From: CALGFI01 sp963786805
GTDB lineage: Bacteria; Actinomycetota; UBA4738; HRBIN12
Length of the DNA: 64,000 bases
Direction: 5' to 3'
Assembly: GCA_963786805.1 (NCBI GenBank)
Contig: CAWBAK010000004.1
Coordinates: 62,001 to 126,000 of the forward strand
Made by a program: the position numbers and the translations under genes. Positions within the stretch are counted from its first letter, which is position 1, and each line of letters opens with the position of its first letter. Of this stretch, positions 45,568 through 54,663 are shown in pieces. The notes beneath the pieces were generated by a model, which was not told where the DNA came from, made no database searches, and saw only the letters and a list, made by a program, of their open reading frames with translations.

Positions 45568-48142
45568 CTATGGCACCTGGACTGGGTCGCTGCTGTTGCC
45601 CGGGATGTCCGAGACCACCATCTGCTTCAGCAGGATCTTCGACGACAACCCGTTCGGGTAGAAGCCGTCGAGCGCGCGGAGGAAGTACGGCGGCAGGTGC
45701 CGCAGGTGCATCACGACGTTCACCGTGACCTCCTGTCCACCGAACTGGCTCACGTCGAACAGATAGACGAAGGTGCGCTCGCGGTCGTCGTCGCCCTTCG
45801 TGTTGAACCGGTCGTCGTAGGGCTTCAGGGCGCCCATCGCCTGCTGGTCGGCGACGCGGATCTGGTTCTTCACGATGTCGGGTTGCAACGACTGGTACGG
45901 CACCTCGATGAACGTTCCGTCGTCGTCGGGATCCCCGTCGGTCAGGATCTTCTGGAAGTTCGCGAGCCACGGGTCGCAGTCGTCGAGCGGGCTCGGCGTG
46001 AAGATCTGCACGGTCGAGTTCAACTCGGTGCCGAAGCGATCGGCGACCTCGATCGGGTCGCACGGCTTGAGGTCCTCCCTGGGGTTCGCGATCGTGCCCG
46101 ACGAGCACGGCGACGCGATCCCGTTCGGGATCCGGCAGCTTCGTGGCCGGGTCGATCGGCGTGAGGCAGACCTCCTCCCCGTCCGCGGTCGTCGCCGACA
46201 CCTCCAGCCACCACTGGCGCGCGAACGCGAACCCCGTCGGGAAGTCGTGACCGATGAACCCGGTCCGCACGGTGACCTCGGCGGGAAGGATGTCCGCCGA
46301 CACGTCTCGTACGCGAACCTCGGCCTGGATCGTGACGCCCGAGTTGATGAGGCCCTCTCGCAGACCGAGCACCTCCGCCGTCGCGTCTCCCCCACCGACG
46401 CCGAGCCCCGCGTAGTGCCCCGGCTCGAGGTCGTAGTCCACGCCGATGAACGCGTGCGAGTGCAGCGTCCGATCGGGAAGGTCGAGGTTCCCCGGCGCGT
46501 CGTCGACCGCCGGCCCGGTGCTGGAGAGCATGTGGCACGTCGCGCACGGGACGCCGCCCTGGTCGTTGGCGAGATAGTCCTCCCACTCGTCGAACGTGGT
46601 CTGGAGCACGAGATCCTCGATGAGGCCGCTCCCGTCGACGTCGATCGCGTCGGCGATGCCGTCCTCGTCCCGGTCCACCTCGACGAGCTCGTTCTCGTCG
46701 AGCTTGCCGTCGCCGTCCTCGTCGTTCCCGCTCTCGTCCGCCTCCTCATCGCCGAACGGCGAGAAGCCGTCGCCCTCGATGTCGGCCTTCACGTTGTGGC
46801 ACGAGCCGCACAGCTGGAAGGTGTTGAGCTCGTTCGTCATGAACCCCTGCGCGGTCTGATGGTCGGGAACCGGGAGCGGCGGATCGCCGCCGAGCGGCGG
46901 CCCGAACACCGTGCCGAAGTCGCGGTCGCCGGCTCGGCCGACCGGGAAGTCGTCCTGGCCGCCGCGGAGCTCGCCGGGGATCTCGCTCACGGAGTGGCAG
47001 GTCCAGCACGTGATCCCCTCGGAGACCACCGGGGCGCCGCCTTCCCCGGGGAGCGGGAAGGTGTCGTTCGGGGTGATCTGCATCCCGATCGGCGCATGGC
47101 AGTTCGTGCAGAGCGCCCCGATGTTCGGGTCGATCTGGAGCGCGAGCGCGGTCTGCGCGACCGTCGTCGGACTGGTCTGCGCGACCGAGTGGACCGCGAG
47201 GTTCCACTCGCGAACGATGTCGCTGTGGCAGTCGGCGCACTGGCCCGAGTCGGGGAACGCCTGCGCCTCTTCGGCGAAGACCTTGTTGTCGATCCCGAGG
47301 ACGTCTGCGACGTGGATCGCGATCGCCGCGCCGAGCGCGACCGCGAGCGGCAGATGCAGGAGCTTCCAGCCCTGCAGCATGCGGTGGTACCGCTCCTGCT
47401 TGGGCTCGCGGCCTTTGTAGCGCTCGAGCCGTTCGGCCAGCGCCCGGAGCTCCTGCCACGAGGCCTGCTCCTGGACCGCGAGCGTCGCGGCTCGCCCGTC
47501 GAGCTCGGCGACCTTGGTCTTGCCTCGCAAGAGCTCGTCGGCCAGACGCCGAAGCTCGTCGGAGGCCCCGGCGAGCGTCTTCTCGATCTCGACCTCGATC
47601 TGCTCGCGGCGCGACCGAGTGTCCTTGAGCGAGAGGTTGCCCACCTTGCCGGGGATCCCGCGCGGAACCGTGACGTAGACGATGCGCCACGCGATGCCCG
47701 ACACGACGAGGACGACCAGGATCGCGAGCGTGATCTTGCCGGTCGTGATCCGAGAGTTGATCGGATAGAGCCACCAGTGCACGACGATCGCGAACGTCGC
47801 CACGAGGCCGAGCCAGACGTGCGCCTTGAGCCAGGTCATCATCGTGCCGGGCAGGTGCTCCTGCAGCACGCGCCGGCGTTTGCGCGCCGAGTAGAACGCG
47901 GTGAGGAGCATCAGCACGACGGCGATGAGCCCGGTTCCGGCGAGGAGCAGGAACGCGGCGCCCGCGTCTCCGCCGTCGTCCTGCGCCGTCTTCAGCATCG
48001 ACAGGGCGAGCGCGACGATCGCTCCGCCGATCAGGCCGGCGAGGATCATCCACGGCCAGGGGCGCTCCAGCAGCTTCCTCGGCCGCTCGGGCTGCACGCC
48101 CGGCCTGGCGCGAGGACCCTTCGGCTTGGTTGCCTTGCTCAC
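45568..48142 (-). CDS. Membrane diheme-b-like / pentaheme c-type cytochrome fusion (frameshift near 46127)
   Basis: Start GTG 48142 overlaps the upstream gene stop (GTGA); about 857 residues after removing one extra G near 46127. Five membrane helices (about 31-50, 62-82, 108-128, 136-157, 261-281) carry two His-x13-His pairs, H108/H122 and H263/H277, the pattern of bis-His b-heme sites. A charged coiled coil (about 175-245) lies between helices 4 and 5. Five CXXCH c-heme sites follow (residues 302, 345, 379, 445, 533), with a calcium-loop-like acidic insert (about 472-505). The C-terminal 300 residues are beta-rich and unassigned. It probably moves electrons through the membrane to an external acceptor. 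Confidence 0.8.
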
Positions 48143-49917
48143 GCCCCGCTCTTCTTCATCTCGAGCCCGATGAGGACGTCGTTGCGACCGAACACCTCGA
48201 CGGGGTCGACGCGCATCGCCGCGCCGACCGGGCAGGCGTGCACGCAGGCGTAGTAGTCGTAGCCGGCGCACAGGTCGCACTTCACGGCGAGCTTCTGCTT
48301 GATGCCCTCGGTCGGATCGGCCTTCGCGTCGCGCTTGCGCGGGATGATCTTCGAGAGGATCCCCTTCGCGCGCTCGTCCTCGATGTCGTGCATCTGGATG
48401 TTGTCGTACGGGCAGCGCTCGGCGCACGCGCCGCACCCGATGCAGTTGTCCGGGACGATGCGGATCTCGCCGTCGGGCTCGCGGACGATGCCGTTCACCG
48501 AGCAGAGCAGGCAGACCGGATCCTCGCAGTGACGGCAGGCCGAGGGGAACAGCAGGTTGCCGAGCTGCAGCCCGCTTCGCTCCAGGCGCGAGTACCCATG
48601 GCGGCGCCCGCAGGCGTCGACGCAGTTGTCGCAGTCGATGCAGATCGCGGTGTCGATCAGCAGGACCTCGTGACCCTGCATGACGCCGCGGTCCAGGAGG
48701 CCCTCGAGCGACATCATCTGCGAGCTGGCGCGGTCCTTCGGCGGCGGCCGCAGCGCCGAGCCGCCCATCTGCAGCAGGCCCTCCTCGGCGCGCGTGGCCT
48801 CGTCGATCAGCGTGCGCCGCAGCTCCGGGCTCTTCTCGAGGAGGGCGACCACGACCGCCCCGGGGATCGTCACGACCTCCGAGCGCGTGTTCGCGCTCAC
48901 CGTGGCCGACTGGAGCTGGTTGAACAGCAGCGCCACGCCGCCGAACGCGTCGCCCGAGCGGAAGTACTGCAGGACGCGCTCCTCGGCGCCGAACGTGCGG
49001 GCGACGCGCAGGAACCCCGACCGCACCAGGTGCAGGTCGCCCGGCTGGTCGCCCTCGCGGAACACGACCTCGCCGGGCATGAGCACCCGGAACTGCGCGC
49101 GGTCGAGCAGCTCTCCGACGGCGTCGTCCGGCAGTCCGGCCAGGAGCGGCGCCGTCCGCGCGTGCGTCCAGACGGCCTTGCGACGGTACAGCTCGTCCAT
49201 CGTGCTCTTGAATCTGGCCGCCTCCCGCATCAGGCGGAACACCGTGGCCTTGGGGAACTCGAGGACCGTGGCGGAGTGCACCGCGGTGATCGTGAACGGT
49301 TCCTCCTGGTTGCCCATCACGGCCATCTCGCCGTGGAACGATCCCGGGCCGAGCAGCAGGATCCGCGCCGCCTCGCCGAGCCCCAACGACGCGACCTGCT
49401 CGACGTTGCCGTCGACGATGACGAACATCCGCTCGTGGAACTCGCCCTCACGGACGAGGACCTCGCCTGGATCGAGGCGGCGCATCGTCGTCGACAGGAG
49501 CGCGCGTCGGATCGCCGGCTCCTCTACGCCCTCGAACAGCGGCAGCGTGGTCAGGTGGCTCGCCAGCGCGTGGAGCGTCCAGCCGGACCCCGAGATGTTC
49601 GGCCCGACCTGCAGGGGCATCTCGCGGTCGGGCGCGACCTCCTCGACCTTCATCTTGTTGTAGAGCACGATGTCGGCGCGGTGCAGGTCGGCCGGACAGA
49701 CCGGCACGCACTGCTGGCACTGGGTGCACGCCTGCACGAACTCGATCACGCTCGCCGAGACGATCCGCTCGTCGAGCACCGCGTGGTTCAGCTCGGCGAT
49801 CGTCACGTGTCGCGCTTCGGGAAGCGGGCACGCGAGCAGGCAGTCGTTGCAGCCGATGCAGGCCATGATCTCCCGCTCTGCCTCGTTGCGGAGTGAGTCG
49901 AGGAAGTCGACCTGCAT
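48139..49917 (-). CDS. Fe-S protein with two cyclic-nucleotide-binding domains
   Basis: This 592-residue protein starts at ATG 49917, overlapping the upstream stop by one base. Two N-terminal CxxCxxCxxxC motifs (C20-C30, C64-C74) resemble HdrC-type clusters. Two Crp-like cNMP-binding domains follow (about 125-240 and 255-375; GSFHGEMAV, SGDAFGGVALLF). Four further cysteine sets (starting at 426, 461, 492, 547) match the NrfC/DmsB-type four-cluster ferredoxin. Up to six [4Fe-4S] clusters are possible. It has no membrane helix. It probably passes electrons from the oxidoreductase to the membrane cytochrome, with flow gated by a nucleotide or small ligand. Confidence 0.83.
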   Translation of the reverse strand: MQVDFLDSLRNEAEREIMACIGCNDCLLACPLPEARHVTIAELNHAVLDERIVSASVIEFVQACTQCQQCVPVCPADLHRADIVLYNKMKVEEVAPDREMPLQVGPNISGSGWTLHALASHLTTLPLFEGVEEPAIRRALLSTTMRRLDPGEVLVREGEFHERMFVIVDGNVEQVASLGLGEAARILLLGPGSFHGEMAVMGNQEEPFTITAVHSATVLEFPKATVFRLMREAARFKSTMDELYRRKAVWTHARTAPLLAGLPDDAVGELLDRAQFRVLMPGEVVFREGDQPGDLHLVRSGFLRVARTFGAEERVLQYFRSGDAFGGVALLFNQLQSATVSANTRSEVVTIPGAVVVALLEKSPELRRTLIDEATRAEEGLLQMGGSALRPPPKDRASSQMMSLEGLLDRGVMQGHEVLLIDTAICIDCDNCVDACGRRHGYSRLERSGLQLGNLLFPSACRHCEDPVCLLCSVNGIVREPDGEIRIVPDNCIGCGACAERCPYDNIQMHDIEDERAKGILSKIIPRKRDAKADPTEGIKQKLAVKCDLCAGYDYYACVHACPVGAAMRVDPVEVFGRNDVLIGLEMKKSGA

Positions 49918-52611
49918 CAGGGCGCCTCCTCGAAGCGCATCGTGACCTCGCCGAATCGGACCTCGGCGCCGGGCTCGAGGGCCTGCTCGCGGTTGGCCTC
50001 GAGCACCCGACCGTTCACGGCCGTGCCGTTCGTGCTGCCGAGGTCGGTCACGCTCCACCCGGTACCGCGCGGCTCGAGCTTCGCGTGACGCCAGCTCACG
50101 GTGCCCTCGGAGATCGAGATGTTCGCGTCGGGATCGCGGCCGACGACGACCTCGGCCGCCGCGAGCGCGAAGGTCTGCTCGGCGAGCGGCCCCGACTCGA
50201 TGCGGAGCCGGAACGCCTTCGGCGCCGCCGGCTCGGGGACGGCGACCGGTGGAGGCTGAGGAGCGGTGACCGGCGGGGGTTGCGGGGTCGCGACCGGCTC
50301 GGGGGTCACCGGCGGCGGCTGGGGTGTCACGACCGGCTCGGGAACGACCGGCGCGGGAGTGGCGACGGGAGCGGGAGCGACCGCGGGCGGGGCTTCGGCG
50401 ACGCGGCCTCCGACCGAGCGGAACGTGAGGTCGGTCTCGCCGACGTGCACGACGTCGCCGTCGCGAAGCGGGTGCGGCGTCGTCACGAGCTGCGCGTTCA
50501 CCCAGGTCCCGTTCCGGCTCCCCAGGTCGCGCAGGTACAGCGCGCCCTCGTGAAGCGTGATCTGCGCGTGCGTGTAGGAGACGGCCGGATCGTCGATGGA
50601 CACCTCGGCCTCGGGGTCACGCCCGAGCGAGATCTGCGAGCCGAGGAGCTCGTACCGGCGGCCACCGCCTTCCAGCGCGCCCGAGATCCCCGTCCCGGGG
50701 ATGCCGGTCTCCTCCAGCGACTCGGGGCGCACGAACAGTCCGGAGACGGCCGGACCGACCGGCGAGGGCGGGATCTCCGGCGCCGGCTCGGCCGAGACCG
50801 ATGGCGCAGGCGTGGGCGCTGGCACGGGCGCCGGTTGCGGCTGCGCGAACGCGATCTTCGTGCTGCCGACCCGGATCGTGTCGCCGTCGGCCAGGGTCGT
50901 CGGCGCCGTGATCTGCTGCTCGTTCACGAACGTGCCGTTGCGGCTCCCCGCGTCGGCGACCGCGTAGACCTCACCGATCAGGCGCACCTCGGCGTGCGCT
51001 CCCGAGACCATCGTGTCGGCGAGCACCAGGTCCATCTCGGGGCGCCGGCCGATCCGCGTGAGCGCGCCGAGCTCGATCGACTGGCCGCCCTCGACCGACA
51101 GCGTCGCGTTCGGACCGGCCTCGCCGCCGGTGGCCGCCGACGGCGGATCGAGGACGGCGACCGGTGACGCGGCCATCGCGGCCTCAGGGGGCGCGGGCAG
51201 CAGTGCCGGAGCGGCCATCGCGGCGACGGGTTGCGCGACCGCACGCGTGAGCGGCGAGACCGCGGCCGGCGAGCGGAGCAGCCGCGAGTACGTCGGCACC
51301 GCGCCGCCGAGCGCGATGCCGCGCGTCGCCTGCATCTCTCCGCGCGTCGCCGCCATCCACGCCGGGAGGTCGAACGCCGGGATCGAGCAGCCGGTCGCCG
51401 ACGGCGGAGATGTCCGTCTGGTCCTCGATGAGCTTCTTCAGGCGCAGGCCGTGGCGGCGAACCTGCTCGGAACGGTGCCCGAGGAGGATCGCGCCGACGA
51501 GATGACCGTCGTTCAGCACCAGCTTGCGGTACGCGATCGTTCCCTTGCCGCGCGGGAGGTCCGCGATGACGCGATCGCCCTCGCGCTCGATCGTGCGACC
51601 GAGCCCGGCGAAGTCGAGGTCGTACAGACGCGTCGCGTTGTACATCACGCCGACGTCGTACGAGACGTTCCCGCCGGCCATGTTCGTCCCTGCCACGCGG
51701 CCCTGCAGCCGCGCCGGCTCCCACAGACCGAGACCGCGCTTGTCGCCGACCTGCGGGTCGTAGACCTCGGCGACGTCCCCGGCCGCGTAGACGTCCGGCA
51801 GGTTCGTCCGCATCCGGTCGTCCACCGGGATCCCGCGGTTGACCGCGACGCCGGAGTCCTGCAGGAACCCCGTGTTCGTGCGGATGCCGATGGCCGCGCA
51901 GACGAGCTGCGTCCGCACCTTCTGGCCGCTGTTCTTGAGCTTGACCTCGTGGACGTGTCCGTGCCGGTCGCCGATCACCTCGGCGATCTCCTCGTCCATC
52001 CGAAGGTCGCACCCGAACGCACGCAGTCGCGACGCGACGAGGTCCGAGCCCGTCTTGTCCAGGACGCCCGCCATGAACTCGCGCCCGCGCAGGATGTAGG
52101 TGAGGTCCGCGCCGCGCGCGCGCAACGCCTGCGCCCACTCGAGCGCGAGCGGCCCGCCCCCCACGACCACCGCCCGCTTCACCCGTCCGGACCGCAGGTC
52201 CTCCATGAACGTGCGCGCGTCCTGCATCGTGCGCATCGTCATCACGCCCTTGAGCTCGGCGCCGGGGAAGGGCGGCGGGTTCGGCGCCGATCCCGACGCG
52301 ATGCACAGGCGGTCGTACGAAACGGGAACACCACCGCTCGCGAGGACGACCCGGCGGTTCGTCGTGTCGATCGCCGCGACCTGCGCGAGCAGGCGGCCGA
52401 TCGAGTTCCGCGCGTAGAAGTCCGGCGGAACGGCGAACAGTTGGTCCTCGCGGAGCTCGCCGATCAGGTAGTTCGTGAGCGCCGCTCGGTAGTACGCGGC
52501 GTTCGGGTCGTCGGCGATGATCGTGATGCGGCCGTCGTGATCGCGGCGGCGGATGTACTGCGCGGTGGTCGTGCCGGCCGCACCGTCACCGATGATGACG
52601 TACTCGGTCAC
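49917..52611 (-). CDS. FAD/NAD(P)-dependent oxidoreductase fused to three FHA domains (frameshift near 51380)
   Basis: Start ATG 52611. The first 400 residues are a pyridine-nucleotide-disulphide-type flavoprotein: IIGDGAAGTTTAQYIRRRD (FAD), VVVGGGPLALEWAQALRARG (NAD(P)H), and NLPDVYAAGDVAEVYDP. At 51379-51381 an extra C in CCC breaks the frame; removing it gives LLDPAFDLPAWMAATRGEM and joins the downstream frame, for about 897 residues. Three FHA domains follow at about 515-570, 655-720 and 825-893, each with GR...S...H and N-G-T. Pro-rich linkers separate them. It should feed electrons from NAD(P)H into the downstream Fe-S protein and bind phosphothreonine partners. Confidence 0.8.
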
Positions 52612-52723
52612 GCACTCCCCCTCGGCCGCCGCGTCGAGCGCCCCGTGCGCCGACCGCGCGAGTTTCCTCCTTCCGTGCCCGGTCGAGCAAGCCAGCCCGG
52701 CCCTGCACGGAGCGCGAAGGGCC

Positions 52724-53630
52724 CTAGGGCTCGGTGGAGGGCTCGGCCATCGCCGCTTCTGCCTCGGCGATGAGCTGCTGCGCGGTCCCCCGCTCCTGCC
52801 CGAACGGCGCGGCCGCCAGGTACGCCTCGAAGGCCTCGATCGCCTCCTCGGGCCGGTCGAGCCCCCGGAGCAGGATCGCCCCGCGGATGAACAGGGCTTC
52901 CGGGTACCCGGGCGCGGTCTCGAGCGCCCGGTCGACCGACGCGAGCGCCTCCTCGGGCTGGTGGGCCGCGTACAGGATCAGGCCGATGTGCGCGTGCGCC
53001 TCGGCGTCGTCGGGATCGAGCTCGAGCGCGACCGCGTACTCCTCGAGGGCTTCCTCGACCCGGTCCGCGTCGAGGTACCGGTGCGCGAGGTCGAGCCGCG
53101 CCGCGAGGTCGTTCGGATGGTCGCGGACCCGCTGCTCGAAGAACGCGAACGGGTCATCGGAGGCGGCCGGCGCCGCGTCGAGGGCCGCCGGCTCGGCTTC
53201 GCGCAGCAGCCCGGTGACCGCGACGGCGACCACGGTGGATGCGAGGAGGATCGCGACCGCCCACGGCGGCACCCGCCTCGTCGTCCTTCCCGGTTGGTCC
53301 GGGGGCCCGACCTGCAAAGCGACGGCGCCGCCATCCGTCGCGACGGCCGGGCGCGGCGAGCGCCGTCCGTCGATCGCGCGAAGGAGCCGGGCGATGCGAC
53401 TTTCCGTATCGCCGCGGAGCCTGTGGTAGTCGGCGTCCTCGAGCACGCCCGGAGGAGTGCGCCTCCTCGAGGTCGGCGAGCGAGCGGAGCAGTGCGACAC
53501 GCCGGTCCTCCAGCGGATCGGCGAGCGGCTCGATCGGGACGGGATCTCGGCGCCGGAACCCCGCGGTGACGCCCGCGGCGGCGACGGCGGCGAGCGCGGC
53601 GACGGCCAGGGCCGCGACGAACGGGTTCAC
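52724..53630 (-). CDS. ccmI: Cytochrome c biogenesis CcmI-like TPR protein (frame break near 53449)
   Basis: Start ATG 53630 (MNPFVAALAVAALAAVAAAG, a membrane helix). Removing one extra C near 53449 joins ADLEEAHSSG to VLEDADYHRLRGDTESRIAR, giving 301 residues. A second membrane helix (VPPWAVAILLASTVVAVAVT) leads to a periplasmic TPR domain (LDLAHRYLDADRVEEALEEY and two more repeats). CcmI chaperones apocytochrome to the CcmF/CcmH ligation complex. The start overlaps the ccmH stop. Confidence 0.82.
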
Positions 53631-54079
53631 GCGCCTTCCTCAAGGGAACGGAGGTCGACGTCGATGCGGCGCCGCTCGGCGTCCGACACTTCCGTCGGCT
53701 CGGCGCGCGGCCGGCGACGGACGACCAACGCCCACGCACCGATGCCGAGCGCCACTGCGGCGACGGGGATCGCGAACGGCAGGAGGCTCCTCGGCTCGAG
53801 CAGCACCCACTCCCCGTACCTCGCGACGAAGAACGCGCGCACCTCGTCTTCGGTCCGGCCCGCGCGGAGCTGGCCCTCGACCTCGGCGCGCATCTCGCCG
53901 GCCAGACGCGAGGGCGAGTCCGCGACGGACAGGTTCTGGCAGACGGGGCAGCGCAGGCCCGCCGAGATCGCCTGCGCACGGTCCTCGATCGACGCCGGCT
54001 CCCCGCCGCCGCGAGCGAGCAGCGCCGCCGCCACGATCACCACCGCCGCACCGGCCACGAGCAGCCATGTCCGCTTCAT
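53627..54079 (-). CDS. ccmH: Cytochrome c maturation thiol protein CcmH
   Basis: This 150-residue protein has an N-terminal membrane segment (LLVAGAAVVIVAAALLARGG), the redox motif LRCPVCQNLSVADSPS in a small helical domain, and a second membrane helix near residue 115. The LRCxxCQ motif reduces apocytochrome CXXCH cysteines before heme attachment. The start at 54079 overlaps the ccmG stop. Confidence 0.93.
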   Translation of the reverse strand: MKRTWLLVAGAAVVIVAAALLARGGGEPASIEDRAQAISAGLRCPVCQNLSVADSPSRLAGEMRAEVEGQLRAGRTEDEVRAFFVARYGEWVLLEPRSLLPFAIPVAAVALGIGAWALVVRRRPRAEPTEVSDAERRRIDVDLRSLEEGA

Positions 54080-54663
54080 GCGGACACCTCGGTTCGCAGC
54101 GCGCGGTCGATCTCCTCGGTGAGCCACGAGTACGTGACCTCGCCGATGGTCTTCGCGGCGATCGTGCCGTCGGGGCCGATCACGAACGTCTCCGGCACGC
54201 CGAACACGCCGTACGCGATCGCGGTCCGCGACCCCGGATCCATGACGAGCGGCCAGTCGCCCTCCTTCTCGCTCGCGTACTGCAGGGCGGTGCCCTCCCC
54301 GTCCTCGAAGACCACGCCGACGAAGACCACCCCGCGCTCGCGGTATCGCTCCCACGCAGCGACGAGCGCGTCGTGCTCCGCGTGGCACTCGAGGCACCAC
54401 GACGCCCAGAAGTTCACGACGAAGACCTGGCCCTCGGTCGGCCCCGAGATGTCGCCCTGCCCGCCGAGCTCCGGAAGCGCGAACACTGGTGCGCGGTCGG
54501 AGATCAGCTCGCTCGGCAGCTCGCGCGGATCGCGTCCGAGCCCGGAGGCGAGCAGGATCGCGAACGCGATGACCGGCACGAGGGTCAGCACGATCACCCG
54601 CCCGCGCGAACGCCGCGGACTGGGTTCCTCCTCCTCGCGCTCGAGGAGATCGACGTCGCTCAC
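54076..54663 (-). CDS. ccmG: Thioredoxin-like CcmG/DsbE
   Basis: Start GTG 54663 overlaps the ccmF stop; 195 residues. One N-terminal anchor (VIVLTLVPVIAFAILLASGL) is followed by a thioredoxin fold with WASWCLECHAEH (CxxC) and cis-Pro GVPETFVIG. It supplies reducing power to CcmH and apocytochrome. Its position between ccmF and ccmH supports CcmG over ResA. Confidence 0.92.
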   Translation of the reverse strand: MSDVDLLEREEEEPSPRRSRGRVIVLTLVPVIAFAILLASGLGRDPRELPSELISDRAPVFALPELGGQGDISGPTEGQVFVVNFWASWCLECHAEHDALVAAWERYRERGVVFVGVVFEDGEGTALQYASEKEGDWPLVMDPGSRTAIAYGVFGVPETFVIGPDGTIAAKTIGEVTYSWLTEEIDRALRTEVSA

